A stretch of 13,011 nt of DNA from Candidatus Sivonenia alaskensis PMM_0068 (GTDB taxonomy: Bacteria; Cyanobacteriota; Cyanobacteriia; Gloeobacterales; PMM-0068): the NCBI GenBank assembly GCA_949127685.1, contig CASBPW010000108.1:1-13011 (forward strand). The letters run 5' to 3'. Positions 1-6,265 of this stretch are shown piece after piece. The position numbers and the translations under genes are program-made. The first letter of the stretch is position 1; each line of letters opens with the position of its first letter. The notes below the pieces were generated by a model, which was given only the letters and a program-made list of their open reading frames with translations, was not told the DNA's origin and searched no databases.

Positions 1-87
1 ATGTTTCACCCGCTTCCCAAGGATGCGTTACCGACGCTTAAGCGGATCCTCCCTGCGTTTTGTGAACTCCTGATGAAGACAAGTTGA
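1..87 (+). CDS. possible 3' end of an upstream reading frame
   Basis: Frame 1 is open from the window edge to a TGA at 85-87 and encodes 28 residues, including the motif LPTLKRILPAF. The window happens to begin with ATG, but no upstream sequence is available, so this could equally be the C-terminus of a longer gene or chance. No family is recognised. It would end about 90 bases before the riboswitch aptamer, so the riboswitch transcript must start inside or just after it. Confidence 0.2.
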   Translation: MFHPLPKDALPTLKRILPAFCELLMKTS

Positions 88-156
88 CGCTACTCATCAA
101 TTTGCGTTAGCGTAGAGTCGTTAAATAAGTCAGCCTAATTCAGGGTCCGGCGTAAA

Positions 157-173
157 AGTGTTGTAACGACACT
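157..173 (+). other. short hairpin just 5' of the riboswitch aptamer
   Basis: AGTGTTG (157-163) pairs with CGACACT (167-173) around the loop TAA, giving seven pairs including one G-U. No T-tract follows, so it is not a convincing terminator for an upstream gene. It abuts the P1 stem of the aptamer. CCGG at 147-150 could also pair with CCGG at 174-177 and so compete with P1. Any function is inference. Confidence 0.4.
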
Positions 174-293
174 CCGGTTCTGGAGCGGAGGAACCGCATT
201 TTGGGGCTTATCTCTGCAGAAGTGAATCGCAGAGAAGGACATCTCTCAGTCCTAGCCCGTCAGCTAACTTCGTAGGCGTTGAGAGGAGACTGG
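174..293 (+). promoter_or_regulatory. cyclic di-AMP riboswitch aptamer (ydaO/yuaA leader type)
   Basis: The stretch carries the hallmark ydaO/yuaA elements as I remember them: GCGGAGGAACC near the 5' end, GTGAATC in the middle, and the conserved core CCGTCAGCTAAC followed by TTCGTAGGCGTTGAGAGGAG. The expected pairings are visible. P1 is CCGGTT 174-179 with GACTGG 288-293. A second helix is GGGCT 204-208 with AGCCC 254-258. Inside it lie TCTCTGC 211-217 with GCAGAGA 229-235, and AGGAC 236-240 with GTCCT 249-253. This class binds c-di-AMP, usually switching genes off, and is linked to potassium or osmolyte handling and cell-wall genes. Here it leads into the glycosyltransferase at 462. I see no U-tract terminator behind it. 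Confidence 0.9.
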
Positions 294-294
294 T

Positions 295-325
295 AGATCA
301 GCATTTTTCAGTAATGTTTTGATCT
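295..325 (+). other. hairpin directly after the aptamer
   Basis: AGATCA (295-300) pairs with TGATCT (320-325) and CATT (302-305) with AATG (313-316). The next bases, CTTCAGTGTCC, are not a T-tract, so this is not an intrinsic terminator. It may be a spacer helix or part of the expression platform. Confidence 0.4.
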
Positions 326-410
326 CTTCAGTGTCCTTGGCTAGTAACTGGTCGCGTTGTCGTACCGGACCTTGAACCTGAAGGGGCAGATCTTGCCATA
401 GCTTTGGATG

Positions 411-453
411 TTTGGGGCTGGAAAAGCAAGTCACGGAAGAAAGTAGCCCTAGA
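411..453 (+). promoter_or_regulatory. candidate ribosome-binding-site-masking hairpin (riboswitch expression platform)
   Basis: TTTGGGGCT (411-419) can pair over nine positions (two G-U) with AGCCCTAGA (445-453). The 3' arm covers the first three bases of the Shine-Dalgarno AGAGGT at 451-456, five bases before the ATG at 462. The 5' arm is identical to aptamer bases 200-208, and AGCCC of the 3' arm repeats aptamer bases 254-258. Alternative pairing between aptamer and platform is therefore possible. The pairing is seen directly; the translational switch is inference. Confidence 0.45.
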
Positions 454-461
454 GGTAAACC

Positions 462-1730
462 ATGTTTTTGACGCAACATCGCATTGCCTTAATTTCTGTG
501 GATGGGGACCCCGCCGCAGATATCGGACAAGAAGAAGCTGGAGGACAAAACGTCTATGTGCGCCAGGTTGGTTTAGCCTTAGCAGAGCGTGGATGGCAAG
601 TAGATATGCTCACACGACGCAGCAGCCCTGAACAGGCGGCGATTGTCTCCCATGGCCCCGATTGTCGGACCATTCGTTTGACCGCTGGCCCCGCTAAATT
701 TATGGCGCGAGACCACTTACCCGAGTACTTGCCAGAGTTTGTCCGTAAGGTGCAGGCATTTCAGAAGCAAATGGGCTTTCAGTATGCCCTAGCCCATACC
801 CATTACTGGCTATCTGCCTGGGTTGGCATGGAGCTCAAGAGCCAACAAACACTGCGGCAGGTCCATACCTCCCATTCTCTGGGGACTGTTAAATACAAAA
901 ACACGAGCATGATTTCTCCTATCGCCTCCATGCGTTTGGCCATTGAGAAAGCTTGTGTAGATTCTGTGGAACGGGTAATTGCCACCAGTCCTCAAGAACT
1001 GGAGCATCTGCGAACCCTCGTTTCTCGCGAGGGGCGTGTTGAGATGATTCCCTGCGGTACCGACGTCGAACGATTTGGGGAAATCTCAAGAGCGGCCGCC
1101 CGGAAACAGTTGGGCCTTGCGCCTGAGGCCAAGATTGTCCTTTACGTGGGTCGTTTTGATCCGCGCAAAGGTATTGAAACCCTGGTTCGCGCTTTCGCTC
1201 AGTCCAAGTTCCGAGGTGAAGCAAACCTGAAGCTGATCATCGCAGGGGGTAGCCGTCCCGGACAGAGCGATGGGATTGAACGGGAGCGTATCGAAGGTAT
1301 CGTCAGAGAACTGGGTTTAACCGACTGCACCATTTTTCCTGGTCGTCTGGAAGAGACGGAACTGCCGGTCTACTATTCCGCAGCCGATGTCTGTGTCATG
1401 CCTAGTCACTATGAGGCCTTCGGGCTGGTAGCGATTGAGGCTATGGCCAACCGCACTCCGGTCGTGGCGAGTCATGTTGGGGGGTTGCAGTTTACCGTTA
1501 TCCCAGAAATCACAGGCTTACTGGTTACACCTAAAGATGAAGCCGCTTTTACAACAGCGATTGACCGCATTCTGTCTGACCCCACCTGGCGAGACGAGCT
1601 CGGTCAAGCAGGCCGAGAACGGGTAGAGACTGCCTTTAGTTGGCATAGTGTAGCCTCCAGGCTCAGCAAACTCTACACACTGCTCCTGCTGTCTCCCAGT
1701 CGCAAACTGAGGACTCCAGTCGCTTCTTAA
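462..1730 (+). CDS. GT4-family glycosyltransferase, sucrose-phosphate synthase/MshA-like
   Basis: This 422-residue cytoplasmic GT-B glycosyltransferase would transfer a sugar from a nucleotide-sugar donor to a small acceptor. The N-terminal Rossmann half carries the glycine-rich acceptor loop GGQNVYVRQVG (28-37), HTHYWLSAW (112-120) and HTSHSLG (135-141), typical of sucrose-phosphate-synthase-like and MshA-like GT4 enzymes. The donor half starts near 225 with LYVGRFDPRKG (R231 and K236 are the usual phosphate-contacting residues) and has the EX7E motif, E318 to E326, in YEAFGLVAIEAM. There is no sucrose-phosphatase domain, so sucrose or sucrose-phosphate synthesis is only a possibility. ATG 462 is chosen because AGAGGT lies five bases upstream. 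It is the only gene directly behind the c-di-AMP riboswitch, suggesting a role in osmolyte or envelope carbohydrate. The family is certain; the substrate is not. Confidence 0.9.
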   Translation: MFLTQHRIALISVDGDPAADIGQEEAGGQNVYVRQVGLALAERGWQVDMLTRRSSPEQAAIVSHGPDCRTIRLTAGPAKFMARDHLPEYLPEFVRKVQAFQKQMGFQYALAHTHYWLSAWVGMELKSQQTLRQVHTSHSLGTVKYKNTSMISPIASMRLAIEKACVDSVERVIATSPQELEHLRTLVSREGRVEMIPCGTDVERFGEISRAAARKQLGLAPEAKIVLYVGRFDPRKGIETLVRAFAQSKFRGEANLKLIIAGGSRPGQSDGIERERIEGIVRELGLTDCTIFPGRLEETELPVYYSAADVCVMPSHYEAFGLVAIEAMANRTPVVASHVGGLQFTVIPEITGLLVTPKDEAAFTTAIDRILSDPTWRDELGQAGRERVETAFSWHSVASRLSKLYTLLLLSPSRKLRTPVAS

Positions 1731-1756
1731 ACATGGCCTATAAAATTTGGGGAAGA

Positions 1757-1840
1757 TGGTGCGGTCGGAGAGAGTCGAACTCTCACACCTTTCGGCACTA
1801 CCACCTCAAAGTAGCGTGTCTACCATTCCACCACGACCGC
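1757..1840 (-). tRNA. tRNA-Leu (anticodon GAG), CCA encoded
   Basis: Read on the minus strand from 1840, the acceptor stem GCGGTCG pairs perfectly with CGACCGC. The anticodon stem-loop is CTACT-TTGAGGT-GGTAG, giving anticodon GAG (reads CUC/CUU). A class-II variable arm (TGCCGAAAGGTGT) and a T-arm with GTTCGAC follow. The discriminator A (1760) and the CCA tail (1759-1757) are encoded. The stem and loop match the Leu-GAG isoacceptor closely. Confidence 0.96.
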
Positions 1841-1908
1841 GTAGTTCTTGATGATGAAGGAGTGCAGACCAATTGTCAATGTGCTTTCCTGAAATCTGAA
1901 TGCTAAGG

Positions 1909-1914
1909 TATAAC
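1909..1914 (+). promoter_or_regulatory. candidate -10 element for ycf34
   Basis: TATAAC lies 26 bases before the ycf34 ATG, which would give a leader of about 20 bases. No good -35 is present at 17 bases (TTCCTG), so this is a weak call. Confidence 0.3.
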
Positions 1915-1940
1915 CACAGATTTAAGGCTCGACTTCGGCT

Positions 1941-2225
1941 ATGTGTATCTGCATCAATTGCACCTATGTGGACCGTTGTATTAGCTACCATGCGGTAGAA
2001 ACTCAACATCAGCAGCCACATCTGACGGAACACCCGGATTTTGAACCCATGCATCCCACCATCAATATCAACCACACCTTCCCAACAGTAGTCATTACCG
2101 ACGATGGTCGGATTATCCAGCAGGGAGACTTCGGGGTTGAGTGGGATGTAGTGGGCTGTGAGAGTTTCAGCGAAGAGAAGGGACGTTGGATAGCTTTGCG
2201 TCCCAACGAATTGGTCCCCACTTAG
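1941..2225 (+). CDS. ycf34: Ycf34 family protein (cysteine-rich, photosynthesis-associated)
   Basis: This 94-residue protein begins MCICINCTYVDRC, with cysteines at 2, 4, 7 and 13. It continues with the family blocks YHAVETQHQQPHL, FEPMHPTI and EWDVVGC, and ends in LRPNELVPT. That pattern is characteristic of Ycf34, found in cyanobacteria and some algal plastids. The Synechocystis homologue has been reported to bind an iron-sulphur cluster and to affect photosynthetic electron transport. The cysteine cluster here is intact, so the protein is probably functional. The ATG at 1941 is fixed by the family-typical N-terminus, and the Shine-Dalgarno is poor (AAGG about 13 bases upstream). Its stop codon TAG (2223-2225) overlaps the stop of the convergent hisZ-like gene, leaving no room for a terminator between them. 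Confidence 0.92.
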   Translation: MCICINCTYVDRCISYHAVETQHQQPHLTEHPDFEPMHPTININHTFPTVVITDDGRIIQQGDFGVEWDVVGCESFSEEKGRWIALRPNELVPT

Positions 2226-3682
2226 ACCATTTTTTGGGTATGGACGCTCGCTCCCTGGAGAAAGACCAGTTGAGTAGCCTGACGCTTTTTGGCGACCCCC
2301 AGCGCCTCTCCCTCGGAGAGAGGGCCTGTCGCTAACTCTACGCGCTTGCCTTCAGCCCTCAACTGTTGAGCGGTGGCTACGGCTGAACCGTAGTCCTCTT
2401 CTGTGGCAGGAACCACCAAAGCGTCGATTCTGGCACCATTTAAGTCAGCACTTTTGGCGGTCAGACCAGCCTCCTTAAGAGCTTCACAAACCCGCTCAAT
2501 CCCATAGCTAAAGCCTACTAAAGGCATCGGGTCTGGGTCCCCAAAGATTTTAGATAGACCATCATAGCGCCCACCTCCACACAAAGGACGGCCCCGATGC
2601 TGAATCTCAAAAATCAACCCACTGTAATAGTGCAATCCGCGCCCAAATCCCAGGTCTACGGTAATTTGGCTTTGGGGAATCCCACTTTTGATCAGCAGGT
2701 CTAGCGTTTGCTGAAGTTCGAGGAGCGGTTCTCTAGAGAGTCCATAACGTTGGATAAAGTCATCCAGCTTACTTAGAGTGCTATAGGCAGGTCCATGGAG
2801 GGTGCTTAGTTCCGTAGCCGCTTGCAGAAACTTACTCAATTGGTCACGCTGGACATTCCGATTGGACTTGCTGACAATACGACTGATCATGTCCTGGAAA
2901 TTGCGGTTAGGCCCTACTTCCAGATTCAAGACCTTAAGAAGACCGGCTAAGAGGGAAGCGCCTTCTTCGGGACCAAGGCGATTCAGGATCGCAGCCAGTT
3001 CTTGCTCTTCTTGGGAAGCATCTGCCTGAGGTGCCGAATTAACGGAAAAGCCTAATTCGGCCAATCTTTGTTCAATTTCTGCAATGGACTGCACTTCCTT
3101 CCCCAGATTACTGAAGTTCTCCACCAGAAAATCGCGTAGCTTACGCTCTTCAATCCAGAGCCGGGCCATTTCAATAACAGTCCCCAAACTGCCCAGCACG
3201 ATGCGATGGTCTGTCAAGCCCAAGAATTCCAAACCCCGGTATGCAACCTGAACGATTTCTGCATCCGCCCATGCCCCCCCAGCCCCAATCAGTTCTACCC
3301 CAGCCTGGGTAAACTGACTGTCCGTATGGGCGGCAATACCCTGGTTCCGAAAAACGGGTCCTTGGTAGGCCAACCTGATCGGGAACAGAGCCGTGGGCAA
3401 AAGCGGTTGAATGGCCCTGAGCAGCGAAACGGTGATCTCTGGCCTTAAGCAAAGGTCTTCCTGCGGATCTGGGCTATCCCCAGCTTTGAGCGTAAATAGC
3501 TTGCGCCGAGAAGACTGGCCTGATTTCCAAAGATACGTCTGAGTACGCTCCAGAATGGGCAGAGCCACGCCTTGGTAGCCGTAGCTAAGGAAGTGCTGCT
3601 CTAATTTTTGGAGCACCGAACGATGGAGGTAGTATTCATCCCCCATCAGGTCTCTCGTGCCCCGGACCTGGCCAAAATTCAT
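2222..3682 (-). CDS. hisZ: histidyl-tRNA-synthetase-like protein, probably HisZ (ATP phosphoribosyltransferase regulatory subunit)
   Basis: This 486-residue protein has the class II synthetase core of the HisRS/HisZ family. Motif 1 lies around 1-45 (GTRDL, YGYQGVALPILER) and LRPEIT is at 79-84. Motif 2 is IRLAYQGPVFR (102-112) followed by QFTQAGVELIG (123-133). HisA-like GRGLHYYSG (347-355), CGGGRYDGL (368-376) and motif 3 VGFSYGIERV (389-398) follow, and a domain resembling the HisRS anticodon-binding domain ends the protein (about 417-475). A true HisRS normally has an acidic residue after the motif-2 arginine, a GRYR-type loop, and D-Y-Y in HisA; here these are NQG, AAHTD and H-Y-Y. This argues for the HisZ role, the regulatory partner of short HisG in histidine synthesis. 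It is longer than a typical HisZ (roughly 390-420) because of an extended 180-330 region and the C-terminal domain. HisRS-like synthetase activity is not excluded. Confidence 0.72.
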   Translation of the reverse strand: MNFGQVRGTRDLMGDEYYLHRSVLQKLEQHFLSYGYQGVALPILERTQTYLWKSGQSSRRKLFTLKAGDSPDPQEDLCLRPEITVSLLRAIQPLLPTALFPIRLAYQGPVFRNQGIAAHTDSQFTQAGVELIGAGGAWADAEIVQVAYRGLEFLGLTDHRIVLGSLGTVIEMARLWIEERKLRDFLVENFSNLGKEVQSIAEIEQRLAELGFSVNSAPQADASQEEQELAAILNRLGPEEGASLLAGLLKVLNLEVGPNRNFQDMISRIVSKSNRNVQRDQLSKFLQAATELSTLHGPAYSTLSKLDDFIQRYGLSREPLLELQQTLDLLIKSGIPQSQITVDLGFGRGLHYYSGLIFEIQHRGRPLCGGGRYDGLSKIFGDPDPMPLVGFSYGIERVCEALKEAGLTAKSADLNGARIDALVVPATEEDYGSAVATAQQLRAEGKRVELATGPLSEGEALGVAKKRQATQLVFLQGASVHTQKMV

Positions 3683-4285
3683 AGGAGTTTACTGTATAGA
3701 CGCCTGAGTTGACTGATCGTATCATTTGCCATCCCCGCAGCCACTTACTGGGTGGGACCATCCCACCATAGAGAAGGTCTCCACGAAAGAGCAAGAAACC
3801 AAAATGAACAACCCAATCAGGACAGCCTGCGCTTGTCGGCTGCGCCTGCCGGACACGCTAACACAGCAAGCTGCAGGGTATGCGCAGTCTTTTTTAGATC
3901 AGGAACTTACAACCGCCAAGCCTACGTCTGATACTACATGGCTATTAATCTGCTATTGACATCATTCTCAATAATGAAAGCTGTAACCCTATTTTCTTCA
4001 TGGAAAATAAATTATTAGTATCCTAACCTGCGAATGTGAGGGATAAGAATATTGACACAATAAATATTTACGCCTACAACTTGACTTATTTTTTTGGAGA
4101 TGCGAGGAGCACCTGCTTGGCCACATTTAGTCCCGTTTATGTGGATATTGCTCCGCCAAGGTGGCTTGCGATAGACCTCTTCCCCAGAGAGCTGGTCATA
4201 GCGCTCAATCCCTTGCTAGTCATGCTCCAACCCCAATCACAAAAATAAAATCTGCTGTGATCAGTATCATTTGAATTGAGTCTTC
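3683..4285. other. gap without a confident gene between hisZ and the sigma factor
   Basis: About 600 bases between the hisZ start and the sigma-factor promoter. A plus-strand frame opening at ATG 3804 (51 residues, MNNPIRTACACRLRLP...) ends at 3959; it lacks a good Shine-Dalgarno and I do not recognise it. A consensus -35 TTGACA (4052-4057) sits 17 bases before TACAAC (4075-4080), a possible plus-strand promoter with no clear gene behind it. On the minus strand, one frame between about 4250 and 4090 reads like a protein fragment (IERYDQLSGEEVYRKPPWR), interrupted by a TAG and without a start: possibly a decayed gene, family unknown. The stretch 3950-4090 is AT-rich. Confidence 0.5.
3751..3767. 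repeat. perfect inverted repeat, 7-bp arms and 3-base loop
   Basis: GGTGGGA and TCCCACC flank CCA. No T-tract follows on either strand, so it is not an intrinsic terminator. It lies about 70 bases upstream of the hisZ-like start and could be an operator or a simple hairpin. Confidence 0.45.
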
Positions 4286-4294
4286 TGGTATAAT
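4286..4294 (+). promoter_or_regulatory. extended -10 promoter for the sigma factor
   Basis: TGGTATAAT contains a perfect TATAAT at 4289-4294 with the TGn extension. No good -35 lies 17 bases upstream (ATCATT), as is common for extended -10 promoters. Transcription would start near 4301 and give a leader of about 150 bases. In the leader, GGAGCT (4356-4361) and AGCTC (4399-4403) could close a long imperfect hairpin. Confidence 0.6.
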
Positions 4295-4454
4295 TTCTAT
4301 TGAGACAAGTAACCGATAAGACACTTCTTGTTTCTAAGCTGTCTTCACGAAGTTAGGAGCTCACCGCCTTGGGCCCTAGCGTTAAAAGACGTAAAGCAGC
4401 TCTCACCCCCCGTAGGCGTGAAAACTAAACTCTACCCTCATCAGAGGTACCTGC

Positions 4455-5507
4455 ATGTACGCCGAATATCTTGTAGACCAAGTAGATCAGACAGATGACC
4501 AAGAAGTTTTGGAAGAACCCCTGGCTGAACCCGTAAAGAAGGGCAAAGTTCGGAAGGATTCCACTGATCTAGTCCGTCTTTATCTCCAAGAAATTGGGAA
4601 AGTCCCCCTGTTAGGCCGGGACGAAGAGGTAGAGCTAGCCCGTAAGGTCCAAACCTACATGGGTTCCCTAGCCATTCGTCAGAAGCTCGCTAAGAGCTCC
4701 GGACAAGCCCCTTCTGATATAGCTTTTGCTGAAGCTCTAGGAATAGACCTCCCTACACTAAAGCATCAACTTTGGACCGGGAAACGGTCTAAGGAGCAGA
4801 TGATTGAAGCCAATCTTCGTCTCGTCGTCTCTGTTGCCAAAAAGTATCAGAATCGCGGCTTGGAACTCCTTGATTTGATCCAAGAAGGCACCTTAGGCCT
4901 AGAGCGAGCGGTGGAAAAATTTGATCCGACCAAAGGCTATCGCTTCAGTACCTATGCCTACTGGTGGATTCGTCAAGGCATTACGCGAGCGATCGCTACC
5001 CAGTCCCGGACTATTCGCTTACCGGTCCATGTCACCGAAAAACTAAACCGGATCAAGAAAGCGCAGCGTGGCCTTTCTCAACAGTTAGGTCGTACGGCTA
5101 CGTTGAGTGAAGTCGCTCAAATGGTTGAGATGGAAATGACAGAAGTCAGGGATTTGTTGAGCCGAATTCCTCGCTCCGTCTCTCTGGATACCAAAGTAGG
5201 TAAAGAGAAAGATACAGAACTGGGAGAACTTCTGGAATCAGAGGATATCACTCCTGAACAGTACGCCACTCAAAATGCTTTGCGCCAGGATATGGTCGAG
5301 CTCTTAGGCACACTTCCCCAGCGAGAGCGAGAGGTGGTGGCTATGCGTTATGGATTGCATACCGGACAGGCCTACTCCTTATCGGAGATTGGTAAGATTC
5401 TGGAGCTTTCTCGCGAACGGGTACGCCAGATTGAAGCAAGGGCTTTGCAGAAGCTCCGTCAGCCGAAGCGCCGTTCTCTCGTCGCCGACTATCTAGAGAC
5501 CGTATAA
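4455..5507 (+). CDS. RNA polymerase sigma-70 family factor, cyanobacterial group-2 type
   Basis: This 350-residue sigma factor directs core RNA polymerase to promoters. A short acidic N-terminus (1-36) replaces any large region 1.1. Region 1.2 starts at TDLVRLYLQEIG (37-48). Region 2 covers about 115-187, with NLRLVVSVAKKY, LDLIQEGTLGL and the -10-reading FSTYAYWWIRQGITRAI. Region 3 follows from about 190 to 265, and region 4 (285-345) has the helix-turn-helix YSLSEIGKILELSRERVRQIE. The VTEKLNRIKKAQRGLSQ stretch after LPVH and the moderately diverged region 4 resemble the non-essential group-2 factors (SigB/C/D types) more than the housekeeping SigA, so it is probably an alternative regulator for stress or nutrient responses. 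ATG 4455 has AGAGGT seven bases upstream. It is a single-gene unit, with its own promoter and terminator. Confidence 0.9.
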   Translation: MYAEYLVDQVDQTDDQEVLEEPLAEPVKKGKVRKDSTDLVRLYLQEIGKVPLLGRDEEVELARKVQTYMGSLAIRQKLAKSSGQAPSDIAFAEALGIDLPTLKHQLWTGKRSKEQMIEANLRLVVSVAKKYQNRGLELLDLIQEGTLGLERAVEKFDPTKGYRFSTYAYWWIRQGITRAIATQSRTIRLPVHVTEKLNRIKKAQRGLSQQLGRTATLSEVAQMVEMEMTEVRDLLSRIPRSVSLDTKVGKEKDTELGELLESEDITPEQYATQNALRQDMVELLGTLPQREREVVAMRYGLHTGQAYSLSEIGKILELSRERVRQIEARALQKLRQPKRRSLVADYLETV

Positions 5508-5536
5508 AGCGCTCTTGCCTTTGGCTCACACTGCCT

Positions 5537-5565
5537 TCCCCTTGATTAATCAAGGGGATTTTTTT
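5537..5565 (+). terminator. intrinsic terminator of the sigma-factor gene
   Basis: A perfect 22-base palindrome (5537-5558; arms TCCCCTTGATT and AATCAAGGGGA) is followed at once by a run of seven T residues. It begins 30 bases after the sigma-factor stop codon. The mirrored A-tract needed for minus-strand use is absent. Confidence 0.93.
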
Positions 5566-5609
5566 ATCTTTAACGGGGTAAGCGGAGAAACGGTGTCAAA
5601 ATACAAAGC

Positions 5610-5951
5610 ATGAATACGTTTCTAACCTTCCAAACTGCTGATGGCTCTGTAAGCGTGACTATGGATCTCGTCCAGGCCCGAACTTTACAGCAGGCTCTAG
5701 ATGAACTGGTTCAACACCTAAAAGAGGTAGCTGCTAGCTCTGGGCAAAAAAAAACTCCCCATCCGGCGACGGAATATCTTGATCGGGGGGAGGTCTATTT
5801 CGAGCTTTTTTGTAACCCCAATATTTGGCCTAGTCCCTATGCTGCCAAGGCTTTGGTAACGATCAAGAGCCCTATCCTGAAGGTGAGTACAGAAGTAGAG
5901 CTCTCTCGTTTTCGAGATGACCTGCAAGAATTTATGAGTGCGAATAGCTAG
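5610..5951 (+). CDS. small uncharacterised protein, likely conserved in cyanobacteria
   Basis: This 113-residue soluble protein has no signal peptide or membrane segment. It opens with a short beta-like stretch (FLTFQTADGSVSVTM), then a helix (21-42) and a polar linker (43-60). The most distinctive block follows: EVYFELFCNPNIWPSPYAAKALV (from 61), then ILKVSTEVELSRF and a terminal helix. The composition and the block E-V-Y-F-E-L-F-C-N-P give the impression of a conserved cyanobacterial family, but I cannot name one and assign no function. Codon use looks normal. The gene contains a run of nine A residues (5746-5754, codons for QKK) prone to slippage. It stands 80 bases before rpmI, in the place where infC often lies in other bacteria. 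The Shine-Dalgarno is weak. Confidence 0.75.
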   Translation: MNTFLTFQTADGSVSVTMDLVQARTLQQALDELVQHLKEVAASSGQKKTPHPATEYLDRGEVYFELFCNPNIWPSPYAAKALVTIKSPILKVSTEVELSRFRDDLQEFMSANS

Positions 5952-6032
5952 TTCGATTGTCCAAGTTTTATTTAAAAAAGCCTCGCAAATCAGGTATCAT
6001 TCTGGATTGTGGCGACGCAGCAAAGGAACACT

Positions 6033-6242
6033 ATGCCCAAGATGAAAACCCGCAAGGCAGCTGCCAAGCGATATGAAGTGACTGGTTCTGGAAAGATTCG
6101 CCGCCGTCGGGCAGGGAAGAATCACCTCTTAGAACACAAAGGCTCCAGTCGTCTACGCAGCCTCAGCGGCAAAGCAGACGTGAGTGAATCCGACCTCTAC
6201 AAAGTAGAGCGCCAATGTCCCTATAAGAAGTATCTCCGCTAA
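6033..6242 (+). CDS. rpmI: 50S ribosomal protein L35
   Basis: The 69-residue product begins with the family signature MPKMKTRKAAAKR and is highly basic (KIRRRRAGKNHLL), with the conserved C-terminal part ending CPYKKYLR. Length fits L35 (about 65). An upstream in-frame GTG at 6009 would add eight residues, but ATG 6033 is preferred because AAGGA lies six bases before it and all L35 proteins start at this point. It forms an operon with rplT 23 bases downstream. A possible -10, TATCAT (5995-6000), precedes it without a clear -35. The usual infC partner is not adjacent, and the leader is too short for the known long L20-binding leader structures. Confidence 0.97.
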   Translation: MPKMKTRKAAAKRYEVTGSGKIRRRRAGKNHLLEHKGSSRLRSLSGKADVSESDLYKVERQCPYKKYLR

Positions 6243-6265
6243 GTGCTACAGGAGCGTAATTTCCC

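Noticed and set aside
264..479. Minus-strand frame opposite the riboswitch leader
   Set aside because: It lies across the conserved aptamer 3' end and the glycosyltransferase leader, with no coding features.
3726..3959. 77-residue plus-strand frame (or 51 residues from ATG 3804)
   Set aside because: No good ribosome binding site, no recognised family and ordinary intergenic setting. Not excluded as a small gene.
3954..3980. Fur-box-like sequence (TCATT...AATGA)
   Set aside because: Only one half resembles the iron-box consensus and no gene lies at the right distance; an AT-rich chance match is likely.
4036..4248. 70-residue plus-strand frame before the sigma factor
   Set aside because: Weak start context and no recognisable motif; the opposite strand looks at least as protein-like, so coding on this strand is unconvincing.
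6009..6032. Longer L35 starting at GTG 6009
   Set aside because: L35 proteins start MPKMKTRK; AAGGA is correctly spaced for ATG 6033 and the GTG has no ribosome binding site.
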